Positions 1-6,234 of a DNA stretch of 34,516 nt are shown here, piece by piece. The translations under genes and the position numbers were made by a program. The notes beneath the pieces were generated by a model. It did no database searches and was not told the DNA's origin. It saw only the letters and a list, made by a program, of their open reading frames with translations. Location of the stretch: NCBI GenBank assembly GCA_014728075.1, contig WJMG01000020.1:1-34516 (forward strand). The letters run 5' to 3'. This DNA is from Candidatus Omnitrophota bacterium (GTDB lineage Bacteria; Omnitrophota; Gorgyraeia; Tantalellales; Tantalellaceae). Numbering within the stretch: the stretch's first letter is position 1; each line of letters starts with the position of its first letter.

Positions 1-335
1 ACGCCGGCGTAAAAGAGCTTCTTTCGGACGAGGATGTTCTTTCCGTTATAAAGAAAATGGCAAAACAGAGGAAAGAATCCATCGAAAAGTTCAGGGAAGG
101 CGGTCGGCAGGACCTGGTGGACAAGGAGAGCGAAGAACTTAAGATCCTGGAAGGATATCTTCCTGAAGATCTGCCCGAAGACAGGATCGCGGGCATCGTC
201 GATGATATCATAGAGGAAATGGGCGGAGCCACGACGAAAGAAATGGGGGCCGTCATGAAAGAAGCCATGGCCCGTATAAAGGGAAGGGCCGACGGCAGGA
301 CGGTTAACAGGATAGTCAGGGAAAGATTATCCTAA
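1..335 (+). CDS. GatB/YqeY domain protein (5' truncated by window)
   Basis: YqeY-family proteins are about 150 residues and resemble the tail domain of the GatB subunit of the tRNA amidotransferase; their exact role is unsettled. The ORF track starts at an internal ATG (57), but the frame is open to the left edge and reads in-family sequence such as 'LLSDEDVLSVI' before it, so the gene begins outside the window. The visible part carries the characteristic 'SIEKFREGGRQDLVDKE' helix, the 'LEGYLPEDL' segment and the C-terminal 'MGAVMKEAMARIKGRADG' stretch, ending in TAA at 333-335. The following small gene starts 14 bp downstream with a good ribosome binding site. Upstream context (often rpsU or dnaG) cannot be seen. 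Confidence 0.9.
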   Translation, partial: AGVKELLSDEDVLSVIKKMAKQRKESIEKFREGGRQDLVDKESEELKILEGYLPEDLPEDRIAGIVDDIIEEMGGATTKEMGAVMKEAMARIKGRADGRTVNRIVRERLS

Positions 336-349
336 AAAAGGAGAGAATT

Positions 350-721
350 ATGGGCAAAAGAATGTGTTTTATGATCTCGATTCTGATAACAGCCGCTTTC
401 TGCTTCTCGATGAACGCTATGGCGGAGAAAAAATCCTTCAAGGAAGCCAGCGGGGACGCTGCCAGGGCAACGGTCAATTATCCGGCCAACCTGGTCAATG
501 AGAGCGTGAATACTGTAGGTAAAGCGGTAAAAGGCACTGCCGATATGGTGGCTGATACCGGAAAAGCCGTGGGAAAAACAGTGACCGGACAGCCCGGGTC
601 GGCCCCGGATATAGTCACGGCCCCCGTTAAAGGATCGGCCGAAACTGTCAAGAACGCCGCCGTGGATACCGTTGAGACCCCGGTAAAAGCGGGCAAAAAA
701 ACAGCCGAACAGAACAGATAA
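350..721 (+). CDS. Small exported repetitive hypothetical protein
   Basis: Product unknown. The 123-residue protein has a clear signal peptide: a basic start (MGKR), a hydrophobic core to about residue 20 and an 'AMA' cleavage site near residue 25. The mature part has no cysteine and no aromatic residue after the first 25 or so. It is built from irregular repeats of the type 'V-x-x-x-GKAV-x-x-T', rich in Lys, Ala, Val, Thr and Gly, as in low-complexity amphipathic or LEA-like proteins. Start chosen at 350 because AGGAG precedes it at a normal distance. It sits 14 bp after the YqeY gene and may be co-transcribed. The minus-strand ORFs over the same bases are shadows. A periplasmic or envelope-associated role is inference only. 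Confidence 0.7.
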   Translation: MGKRMCFMISILITAAFCFSMNAMAEKKSFKEASGDAARATVNYPANLVNESVNTVGKAVKGTADMVADTGKAVGKTVTGQPGSAPDIVTAPVKGSAETVKNAAVDTVETPVKAGKKTAEQNR

Positions 722-742
722 CAGCAATTAACAGCACAGGCG

Positions 743-787
743 AAGGGCCGACGGCCGCTTTAACATCAAAGAGGTTCACCGGCCCTT
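743..787 (+). other. Intergenic stem-loop
   Basis: AAGGGCCG at 743-750 is exactly complementary to CGGCCCTT at 780-787, with a 29-nt loop that has further GC-rich pairing potential. No T-tract follows, so it is not a typical intrinsic terminator. It lies between the small exported protein and the CNNM gene and may be an attenuating or mRNA-end structure. Confidence 0.4.
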
Positions 788-825
788 AGCTTTATATCCC
801 GGAAAAAGACCGGTTCTATCCGCAA

Positions 826-2052
826 ATGGAGTTTACCCTATACATAATACTTCTCTTTCTGTCCGCTTTTTTTTCCGGATCCGAAACAGCCTTTCTTTCC
901 ATAGGTAAGATACGCTTCGAACAGCTTCAGAACATGAAGACGCCATCGGCGAAGCGCGTGGTGAAACTGCTTTCCGACCCTCACAAGCTTCTCATAACGA
1001 TCTTAATAGGGAATACTCTCGTGAACATCGCCGCCAGCGCCGTGATGACGGACCTGTGCTATTCCGCGTTCGGGGAAAAAGGGGTGGCGATCTCGATCTT
1101 CCTGATGACCTTCATAGTCCTGGTATTCGGGGAAGTGACCCCAAAAATGCTGGCTATCACCAGGGCGGTGAGCTTTTCTTTTTTCTCATCCCTTCCGCTT
1201 TCCCTGCTCGAAAAGGTCCTTGCCCCTTTCAGGATAGTACTGCACAAAGTAGCGAATACCATAGTCAGAGGAGCGGGTATAAATGTGATCTCCGACCGTC
1301 CCAAAATAACCGAACAGGAGATCCGATCACTTTTCCACCTCGGCAAGAAAAAGGGGATCGTAAAGGAAAAAGAAAAGGATATGATCGAAAGCATACTTGA
1401 ATTCAAGGAACTGAACGCCGCGGATGTCATGACCCCCCGAATAGATATGGTGGCGCTTGACCTTACGATGGACCGCTCCGAACTCATAAGCAGGATCAAG
1501 GACGAAAAATGCTCGCGTCTACCCGTCTATATGCACACTCTCGACAATATCGTGGGCATGATCTACGCGAAGGATTTCCTTATAAACCCGGAACTTCCGG
1601 TCAAGGACCTGATAAAGAGGCCTTACTTCGTGCCCGAAAGCAAACGAATAGACGAACTGCTTAACGAAATGCAGAAACGCCACATTCACATGGCGATAGT
1701 GACGGACGAATACGGAGTAACTTCCGGGCTCGTGACAATAGAGGACATACTTGAGGAAATAGTAGGTGAAATAAGGGACGAGCACGACTTCGAGGAGCCC
1801 AACATAAAAATGATCGACCAGAAGACCCTTGAGGTAAAGGGCCAGACCCATATAGACGAGGTCAACGAGCATATCGCCGGCATAAACATAGAAACGGACG
1901 AGGTCGATACCATAGGAGGGTTCGTGACCCTCGTAATGGGAGAGATACCGCACGCGGGGGATTCCGTTGAGGTCAACGGGTATTCCCTTACGGTCAAGGA
2001 TGTTTCGAAGAACAGGATAACCTCGCTGGTGATCGAGAAAAAAACAGCATGA
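826..2052 (+). CDS. CNNM/CorC-family transporter (DUF21 - CBS pair - CorC_HlyC)
   Basis: Inner-membrane protein of the CNNM/CorC family (often annotated 'hemolysin family protein'); members handle Mg2+ and other divalent cations, probably as Na+-coupled exporters. Domains in order: DUF21 membrane domain (about residues 1-190) with the signature 'FFSGSETAFLSI' in the first helix and 'FGEVTPK' later; a CBS pair (about 205-320) with 'DVMTPRIDM' and 'SRLPVY' in the first repeat and 'TIEDILEEIVGEI' in the second; and a C-terminal CorC_HlyC domain (about 330-405) with 'DTIGGFV'. Length (408) is normal. No Shine-Dalgarno is obvious before the ATG, but the membrane domain begins right at the start. 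It overlaps the next, paralogous gene by 4 bp (ATGA), so the two are translationally coupled. Confidence 0.92.
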   Translation: MEFTLYIILLFLSAFFSGSETAFLSIGKIRFEQLQNMKTPSAKRVVKLLSDPHKLLITILIGNTLVNIAASAVMTDLCYSAFGEKGVAISIFLMTFIVLVFGEVTPKMLAITRAVSFSFFSSLPLSLLEKVLAPFRIVLHKVANTIVRGAGINVISDRPKITEQEIRSLFHLGKKKGIVKEKEKDMIESILEFKELNAADVMTPRIDMVALDLTMDRSELISRIKDEKCSRLPVYMHTLDNIVGMIYAKDFLINPELPVKDLIKRPYFVPESKRIDELLNEMQKRHIHMAIVTDEYGVTSGLVTIEDILEEIVGEIRDEHDFEEPNIKMIDQKTLEVKGQTHIDEVNEHIAGINIETDEVDTIGGFVTLVMGEIPHAGDSVEVNGYSLTVKDVSKNRITSLVIEKKTA

Positions 2053-3035
2053 TAACCATATATACATTAACTGTACTTATCTCGCTTTTCCTGATGGCGT
2101 TTTTTACGGCTTCGGAAATGGCCTGTACGAGCGTTAACCGTATCAGGATAAAAGCCATGTCGGAGGAAGGGAACAAAAGGGCCGAACGCCTTGCGAAGTT
2201 CCTGGGGAACGAAGGCCTTTTCCTGGGTACCACGCTTGTCGGGACCAATATAATGACCGTGGTCTCGTCCGCGCTGGCTACCAGGATATTCACCGAATAT
2301 TTCGACCCGTCGCTGGCTCCCGCTCTGGCAACCGCTCTGATGGTACCGGTAACGCTCATAGCGGGTGAGGTCGTGCCGAAAATGATAGCCGGCCACTATT
2401 CCACGGGTTTCGCTATGAGCGCCGTGGTGCCCTTGACGAGTTTCCTGCGCATTTTAAGACCCGTGATATTCCTGGTTAATTCTATCGCTAAGATCCTTCT
2501 TTTCCCTTTCAGGGGACAAAGAGAATCATGGGACACCAATTTCTCAAAGACAGACCTCAAAAAGATCCTTCTTACCGGCCATGAATTCGGTGAAGTAGAG
2601 GCCGACGAGGTCGAGCTTATACACAAGGTCCTCGATTTCGGCGGGAAAACGGTGGAAAAGATAATGATACCGCTTTACATGGTCTCGTCACTTAACGAGA
2701 ACGAAAAGGGCGACGACCTTAAAAGGCTGGTCTCGCTCACGGGTTATTCCCGGATACCCGTTTATTCGGGGAATAAAAGGAACATAGTGGGAATAGCGAA
2801 CATATACGACCTTCTCTTTAACGGGGAAGAAGACAGGGAAAGCGTCCCGGTCAAGAAATTCATGCGGGAGGTCGTTGATGTAAGGTCGGATGACGGACTT
2901 GACATAGCGCTTGCCCGCCTCAGGCACCGGAAACAGCCGATGGGTGTCGTCACCGGCACCGACGGACGGATCGTCGGTATCATCACCATAGAAGACATGC
3001 TTGAAGAGATAGTGGGAGAAATAGAGGACAGGTGA
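2049..3035 (+). CDS. Second CNNM-type transporter, lacking the CorC_HlyC domain
   Basis: Paralogue of the upstream gene. The DUF21 membrane domain (about residues 1-180) contains 'FFTASEMACTSVNRIR' and 'AGEVVPKM', followed by a CBS pair (about 190-328) with 'EKIMIPLYMV', 'SRIPVY' and 'TIEDMLEEIVGEI'. The protein stops right after the second CBS repeat at 328 residues, so the CorC_HlyC C-terminal domain of its neighbour is absent. Such short members occur, so this need not be a truncation. Start and stop overlap both neighbours tightly (ATGA upstream, 4 bp gap downstream), suggesting a three-gene ion-transport operon. A heteromeric complex with the long paralogue is inference. Confidence 0.88.
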   Translation: MITIYTLTVLISLFLMAFFTASEMACTSVNRIRIKAMSEEGNKRAERLAKFLGNEGLFLGTTLVGTNIMTVVSSALATRIFTEYFDPSLAPALATALMVPVTLIAGEVVPKMIAGHYSTGFAMSAVVPLTSFLRILRPVIFLVNSIAKILLFPFRGQRESWDTNFSKTDLKKILLTGHEFGEVEADEVELIHKVLDFGGKTVEKIMIPLYMVSSLNENEKGDDLKRLVSLTGYSRIPVYSGNKRNIVGIANIYDLLFNGEEDRESVPVKKFMREVVDVRSDDGLDIALARLRHRKQPMGVVTGTDGRIVGIITIEDMLEEIVGEIEDR

Positions 3036-3039
3036 TCTC

Positions 3040-3717
3040 ATGAATCTGGTATTCGTCATACCTCTTATCGCTATATTGACCATATCGGCTTTTATCGTCA
3101 AGATAGCGACCGTTGCCCTGAACCTTACGGGCATGGACAACAAAAGGGCTTTTTTTCAGGCGCTTTCGGCTTTCACGGGTACGGGGTTCACTACCCGTGA
3201 CTCCGAGCTGATCGTCACCAACGATGTCAGGCGCAAGATCATAATCATGCTGATGATACTCGGGAACGCGGGGCTCGTATCGGTGATAACTACCCTCACG
3301 CTGTCCTTTTTTACCGGAGACGGAAGCATAGCGCAGACACTGCTGAACATAACGATCATTCTACTGGCGATATTACTTCTCATAAGGTTGTCCCTTAACA
3401 AGGGGCTGGCCAGGAAATTGACGAAAAAGATCCAGAACAAGCTCGTAAAAAGCTCCACCTTCACCAAAAGGCCGGTCGAAGAGATCCTGCGCCTGGCGGA
3501 AGGTTACGGGATAGCCGAAGTCACGCTCAAGGACGATTGCGCGGACATCGGCAATACCCTTCTGGACTCGTCTTTCAGGCAGAACGACATACTTATAATC
3601 GCCATCGAAAGAGCGAACCAGGTAATACCGGCGCCTCACGCCACTGATGTCCTGAGACCCAACGACACGCTTATCTGCTACGGAAAACTTTCCAACATAT
3701 CCAAGATAGCAAAGTAA
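3040..3717 (+). CDS. Single TrkH-like pore unit fused to a TrkA-C (RCK_C) domain
   Basis: A 225-residue membrane protein. Residues 1-25 form a first helix. Residues 35-60 resemble a TrkH/KtrB pore loop ('ALSAFTGTGFTT', with a G-x-G-F-like filter). A second and a third hydrophobic helix follow, to about residue 120. The C-terminal 75 residues match a TrkA-C/RCK_C ligand-binding domain ('VTLKDDCADIGNTLLDSSFRQ', 'LRPNDTLICYG'). Known TrkH/KtrB proteins carry four membrane-pore-membrane units in one chain and use a separate RCK protein; here one unit and the sensor are fused, so a homotetrameric cation channel is a reasonable inference. No full RCK_N Rossmann domain is present. It is the third gene of the CNNM cluster, 4 bp after the previous stop. 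Ion selectivity is not established by sequence alone. Confidence 0.72.
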   Translation: MNLVFVIPLIAILTISAFIVKIATVALNLTGMDNKRAFFQALSAFTGTGFTTRDSELIVTNDVRRKIIIMLMILGNAGLVSVITTLTLSFFTGDGSIAQTLLNITIILLAILLLIRLSLNKGLARKLTKKIQNKLVKSSTFTKRPVEEILRLAEGYGIAEVTLKDDCADIGNTLLDSSFRQNDILIIAIERANQVIPAPHATDVLRPNDTLICYGKLSNISKIAK

Positions 3718-3726
3718 ACGGGTTTC

Positions 3727-3754
3727 TTGACAACTGGCATTTTTATGATATCTT
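3727..3754 (+). promoter_or_regulatory. Sigma70-like promoter for the small lipoprotein
   Basis: A consensus TTGACA (3727-3732) is followed after 16 bp by TATCTT (3749-3754). The expected start of transcription is about 25 bp ahead of the lipoprotein ATG at 3787. It lies directly after the stop of the TrkA-C gene. Confidence 0.6.
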
Positions 3755-3786
3755 TTATGTAAAAGCAACACGGCAGGAGGAAAAGA

Positions 3787-3924
3787 ATGAGAAAGGTCCT
3801 GGGTGCGATATCGCTGCTTCTTCTGGTCTCTTTTCTGAGCGGCTGCGGGGAAACCGTTCACGGGATGGTGACCGATACTAAACGCATCGGAAGAGGAGTG
3901 AAAAAGATCTTCGTCAGGGATTGA
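3787..3924 (+). CDS. Entericidin-like small lipoprotein (45 aa, not in ORF track)
   Basis: This short gene was missed by the ORF track. AGGAGG stands 7 bp before the ATG. The 45-residue product has a hydrophobic signal (residues 4-17) and a lipobox 'FLSGC' with the lipidated cysteine at position 20. It is followed by 'TVHGMVTDTKRIGRGVKKIF', which has the length and spacing of the entericidin A/B family (short lipoproteins with a G-x-D-x-K-x-x-G pattern). Enterobacterial entericidins form an envelope toxin-antidote pair; here only one copy is present and its role is unknown. The gene has its own promoter and is closed by a strong terminator, so it is a self-contained small transcription unit. 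Confidence 0.85.
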   Translation: MRKVLGAISLLLLVSFLSGCGETVHGMVTDTKRIGRGVKKIFVRD

Positions 3925-3946
3925 CATGACAGGAAAAGCAGCATCC

Positions 3947-3981
3947 AAGCCGGCAGCAAAGACCTGCCGGCTTATTTTTTT
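3947..3981 (+). terminator. Rho-independent terminator
   Basis: A perfect 10-bp stem AAGCCGGCAG / CTGCCGGCTT (3947-3956 with 3964-3973), a 7-nt loop and then ATTTTTTT make a textbook intrinsic terminator after the entericidin-like gene. Its T-tract ends immediately before the ATG of the radical SAM gene at 3982. Confidence 0.92.
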
Positions 3982-4926
3982 ATGGACATATCCTCCAAAC
4001 TTACAGCTATCGAAAAGGCCCTGCCGTTACTTCGCGAACACGGGTCGCGCTGTTCTCTGTGCGCGAGAAAATGCCTCGTCGACAGGTCCGCCGCGGAAGG
4101 CCATTGCCGGGCGGGAACGGGCCCCGTGGTCTATACCTACGGTCCTCATCACGGGGAGGAACCGCCCGTGTCCGGGGAGAACGGTTCCGGTACCGTATTT
4201 TTTTCCTTTTGCGGGATGGACTGTGTCTACTGTCAGAACCACAAGTTCAGCCGGACCGGCGCGGGGGAAAACGCCTCTCCGGAAAGACTGGCCGGCATGG
4301 CCCTGGAGCTGCAGGAAAAGGGCTGTCATAACATAAACCTCGTCAGCCCCACGCATTTCCTCCCGGCGATAGTACACGCGCTCGGGATAGCGTATTCAAA
4401 AGGGCTTGAACTGCCGGTCGTATACAATTCCGGCGGATACGACTCACCCGAAGTGATATCCCTGCTGAAAGGTATAGTGGATATATATCTTCTGGACATG
4501 AGATATTCCGATGATGGGAACGCCGTAAGATATTCCTCCGCCCCCGGTTACACCAGGATCTCCAGGCAAAACCTCATTGAAATGTATTCCCAGACCGGAC
4601 AGCTCAGGATAACGGACGGGACAGCTTCAGGGGGGTTGATAATAAGGCTTCTCGTGCTTCCGGGGGATATCGCGGGATGCGGGGACACGCTTGAGTTCAT
4701 CAGCGCTGCTCTCGGCACCGAAGTCCATCTGAGCATAATGAGCCAGTACACACCTTTGTTCAAAGCGAGGGATATACCTGTTCTGGACCGCAGGATCACC
4801 CGCCGGGAATACGACAGGGTAGTGGATAAAGCGGAACTTCTCGGATTCGTCAACGGCTGGACCCAGCCCTTTTTCGGGGATCCCGAAAAAGGACTTCTCG
4901 GCACCGACCTTGCCCTCGGAAACTGA
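3982..4926 (+). CDS. PflX-type radical SAM protein (COG1313-like)
   Basis: Radical SAM enzyme resembling PflX, a relative of pyruvate formate-lyase activating enzyme whose substrate is not established. The iron-sulfur motif is C77-x3-C81-x2-C84 ('FCGMDCVYCQN'). An N-terminal cysteine set (C24, C27, C31 and C42; 'CSLCARKC') and 'HHGEEPPVSG' with 'SGTVFFSFC' are typical of this family. Later landmarks are 'VVYNSGGYDS', 'DIYLLDMRY' and 'LSIMSQYTP'. Length (314) is normal. The ATG sits directly on the end of the preceding terminator T-tract, so there is no room for a normal ribosome binding site; no better start is visible, because the CSLC region begins only 24 residues in. How it is transcribed is unclear. 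The + strand ORFs at 3926 and 4059 are shadows. Confidence 0.87.
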   Translation: MDISSKLTAIEKALPLLREHGSRCSLCARKCLVDRSAAEGHCRAGTGPVVYTYGPHHGEEPPVSGENGSGTVFFSFCGMDCVYCQNHKFSRTGAGENASPERLAGMALELQEKGCHNINLVSPTHFLPAIVHALGIAYSKGLELPVVYNSGGYDSPEVISLLKGIVDIYLLDMRYSDDGNAVRYSSAPGYTRISRQNLIEMYSQTGQLRITDGTASGGLIIRLLVLPGDIAGCGDTLEFISAALGTEVHLSIMSQYTPLFKARDIPVLDRRITRREYDRVVDKAELLGFVNGWTQPFFGDPEKGLLGTDLALGN

Positions 4927-4962
4927 ATTTCCCGCCCCGATACTGACTTTTTATGTCCTCCT

Positions 4963-4983
4963 GCCCGAACGCGGGCTCGTTTT
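4963..4983 (+). terminator. Weak possible terminator hairpin
   Basis: GCCCG / CGGGC (4963-4967 with 4972-4976) with an AACG loop is followed by TCGTTTT. The stem is short and the T-run brief, so this is only a candidate terminator for the radical SAM gene. An overlapping alternative pairing (GCTCG with CGAGGC) is also possible. Confidence 0.3.
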
Positions 4984-5017
4984 CCGAGGCAAAAATCGGA
5001 TTTACGCAAAATATGAG

Positions 5018-5045
5018 TTGAAATACTTTTAATAATAGATATAAT
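5018..5045 (+). promoter_or_regulatory. Sigma70-like promoter of the carAB-led operon
   Basis: TTGAAA (5018-5023), a 16-bp spacer and a perfect TATAAT (5040-5045) lie in an AT-rich patch within otherwise GC-richer sequence. Predicted transcription start is near 5052, giving a leader of roughly 95 nt before carA. Confidence 0.75.
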
Positions 5046-5064
5046 ATCTATGCGCTGTCCGAAC

Positions 5065-5124
5065 AATGATGTTCCGGCCGACACCGATGTCTTAATTATG
5101 GGAAACTCTTCCCGCTACATCATT
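5065..5124 (+). promoter_or_regulatory. Structured 5' leader of carA
   Basis: In the predicted leader, AATGATGT (5065-5072) pairs perfectly with ACATCATT (5117-5124). This closes a domain that holds an inner hairpin GGGAA-ACTC-TTCCC (5100-5113) and a GGCCG patch near 5077. The carA ribosome binding site (AAGGG) lies 10 nt after the closing stem. The layout would suit pyrimidine or purine control of the operon, but it matches no riboswitch consensus that I recognise, and no leader peptide or T-tract was seen. Confidence 0.4.
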
Positions 5125-5145
5125 TTAACAGGTTAAGGGATATAT

Positions 5146-6228
5146 ATGAATGCAAAGATAGTTTTCGAGGACGGAAGGACCTTCACCGGCCGCGCCTTCG
5201 GCGCTACCGGCAAAAGATCCTTCGGTGAGATAGTTTTCAACACGAGCATGTCCGGTTACCAGGAAATAATCACTGACCCTTCCTACAAGGGCCAGATCGT
5301 GACAATGACATACCCCCACATAGGTAATTACGGCGTGAACGATGAGGACATCGAATCCCCCGTGCCTCAGGTTGAAGGCTTCATCGTACGGGAACTCTGT
5401 GAAAACCCGAGTAATTTCCGCTCAATAATGAACCTCGACAGTTATCTGAAAGAACACGGTGTTATCGGTATAACGGATGTGGATACCCGGGCCATAACGA
5501 AGCACATCCGCAGGGAAGGCGCTATGAAGGGAGTCATAGCTCCCGGCGTGGAGGACCCCGAAAAGCTGAAGGAAGAAGTAAAGGCATTTCCGGGCCTCTC
5601 CGGACGGGACCTGGTCAAGGATGTCACCTGCCCTGAAGCTGTTGACTGGAACCGGGAGGGCAAATACAGGGTCGCCGTACTTGATTGCGGCGTAAAACAC
5701 AATATTCTCAGGCATCTCGAGAAACGAGGGTGTGTTGTGAAAAGGTTCCCCGCTTCTGCTTCATCCGGGGAGATCATGGGATTTTCCCCCGACGGCATAT
5801 TCCTTTCTAACGGCCCGGGGGATCCCGCCGGCGCCCCGTATGTATACGAGACCATAAAAGAGCTTCTGGGTAAAGCACCTCTTTTCGGCATATGCCTCGG
5901 GCACCAGATGCTCGGGCTTGCAATGGGAGGCAGGACCTATAAACTTAAATTCGGGCACCACGGGGGAAACCAGCCCGTTAAGGACCTGGAAACCGGAAAA
6001 GTGAGCATAACCGCCCAGAACCATTGTTTCTGCGTCGATATCGATTCCGTCCGGGACAAGGACCTGAAAATAACACACATCAACCTTAACGACGATACCG
6101 TGGAAGGCCTTGAAAGCGAGAAATTGAATTTCTTTTCCGTTCAGTTCCATCCCGAAGCGGGGCCCGGACCGAACGACGCCTGTTACCTTTTTGACAAGTT
6201 CATCGAAAACATGAAAAAGGGGAAGTAG
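5146..6228 (+). CDS. carA: Carbamoyl-phosphate synthase small subunit
   Basis: Glutaminase subunit of carbamoyl-phosphate synthase; it releases ammonia from glutamine and passes it to CarB for pyrimidine and arginine synthesis. The N-terminal CPSase small domain (about 1-140) includes 'GEIVFNTSMSGYQEI' and 'YPHIGNYG'. The class I glutamine amidotransferase domain (about 170-358) carries the nucleophile C250 in 'GICLGHQ', with H335 and E337 in 'FHPEAGPGP'. Length (360) is standard. AAGGG precedes the ATG. It is the first gene of the long nucleotide operon, with a promoter and structured leader upstream, and it ends 6 bp before carB. Confidence 0.97.
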   Translation: MNAKIVFEDGRTFTGRAFGATGKRSFGEIVFNTSMSGYQEIITDPSYKGQIVTMTYPHIGNYGVNDEDIESPVPQVEGFIVRELCENPSNFRSIMNLDSYLKEHGVIGITDVDTRAITKHIRREGAMKGVIAPGVEDPEKLKEEVKAFPGLSGRDLVKDVTCPEAVDWNREGKYRVAVLDCGVKHNILRHLEKRGCVVKRFPASASSGEIMGFSPDGIFLSNGPGDPAGAPYVYETIKELLGKAPLFGICLGHQMLGLAMGGRTYKLKFGHHGGNQPVKDLETGKVSITAQNHCFCVDIDSVRDKDLKITHINLNDDTVEGLESEKLNFFSVQFHPEAGPGPNDACYLFDKFIENMKKGK

Positions 6229-6234
6229 ACCGAA

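Noticed and set aside
3926-4336. 136-aa + strand ORF before and within the radical SAM gene
   Set aside because: It reads through the terminator and is out of frame with the radical SAM motifs. It is a shadow.
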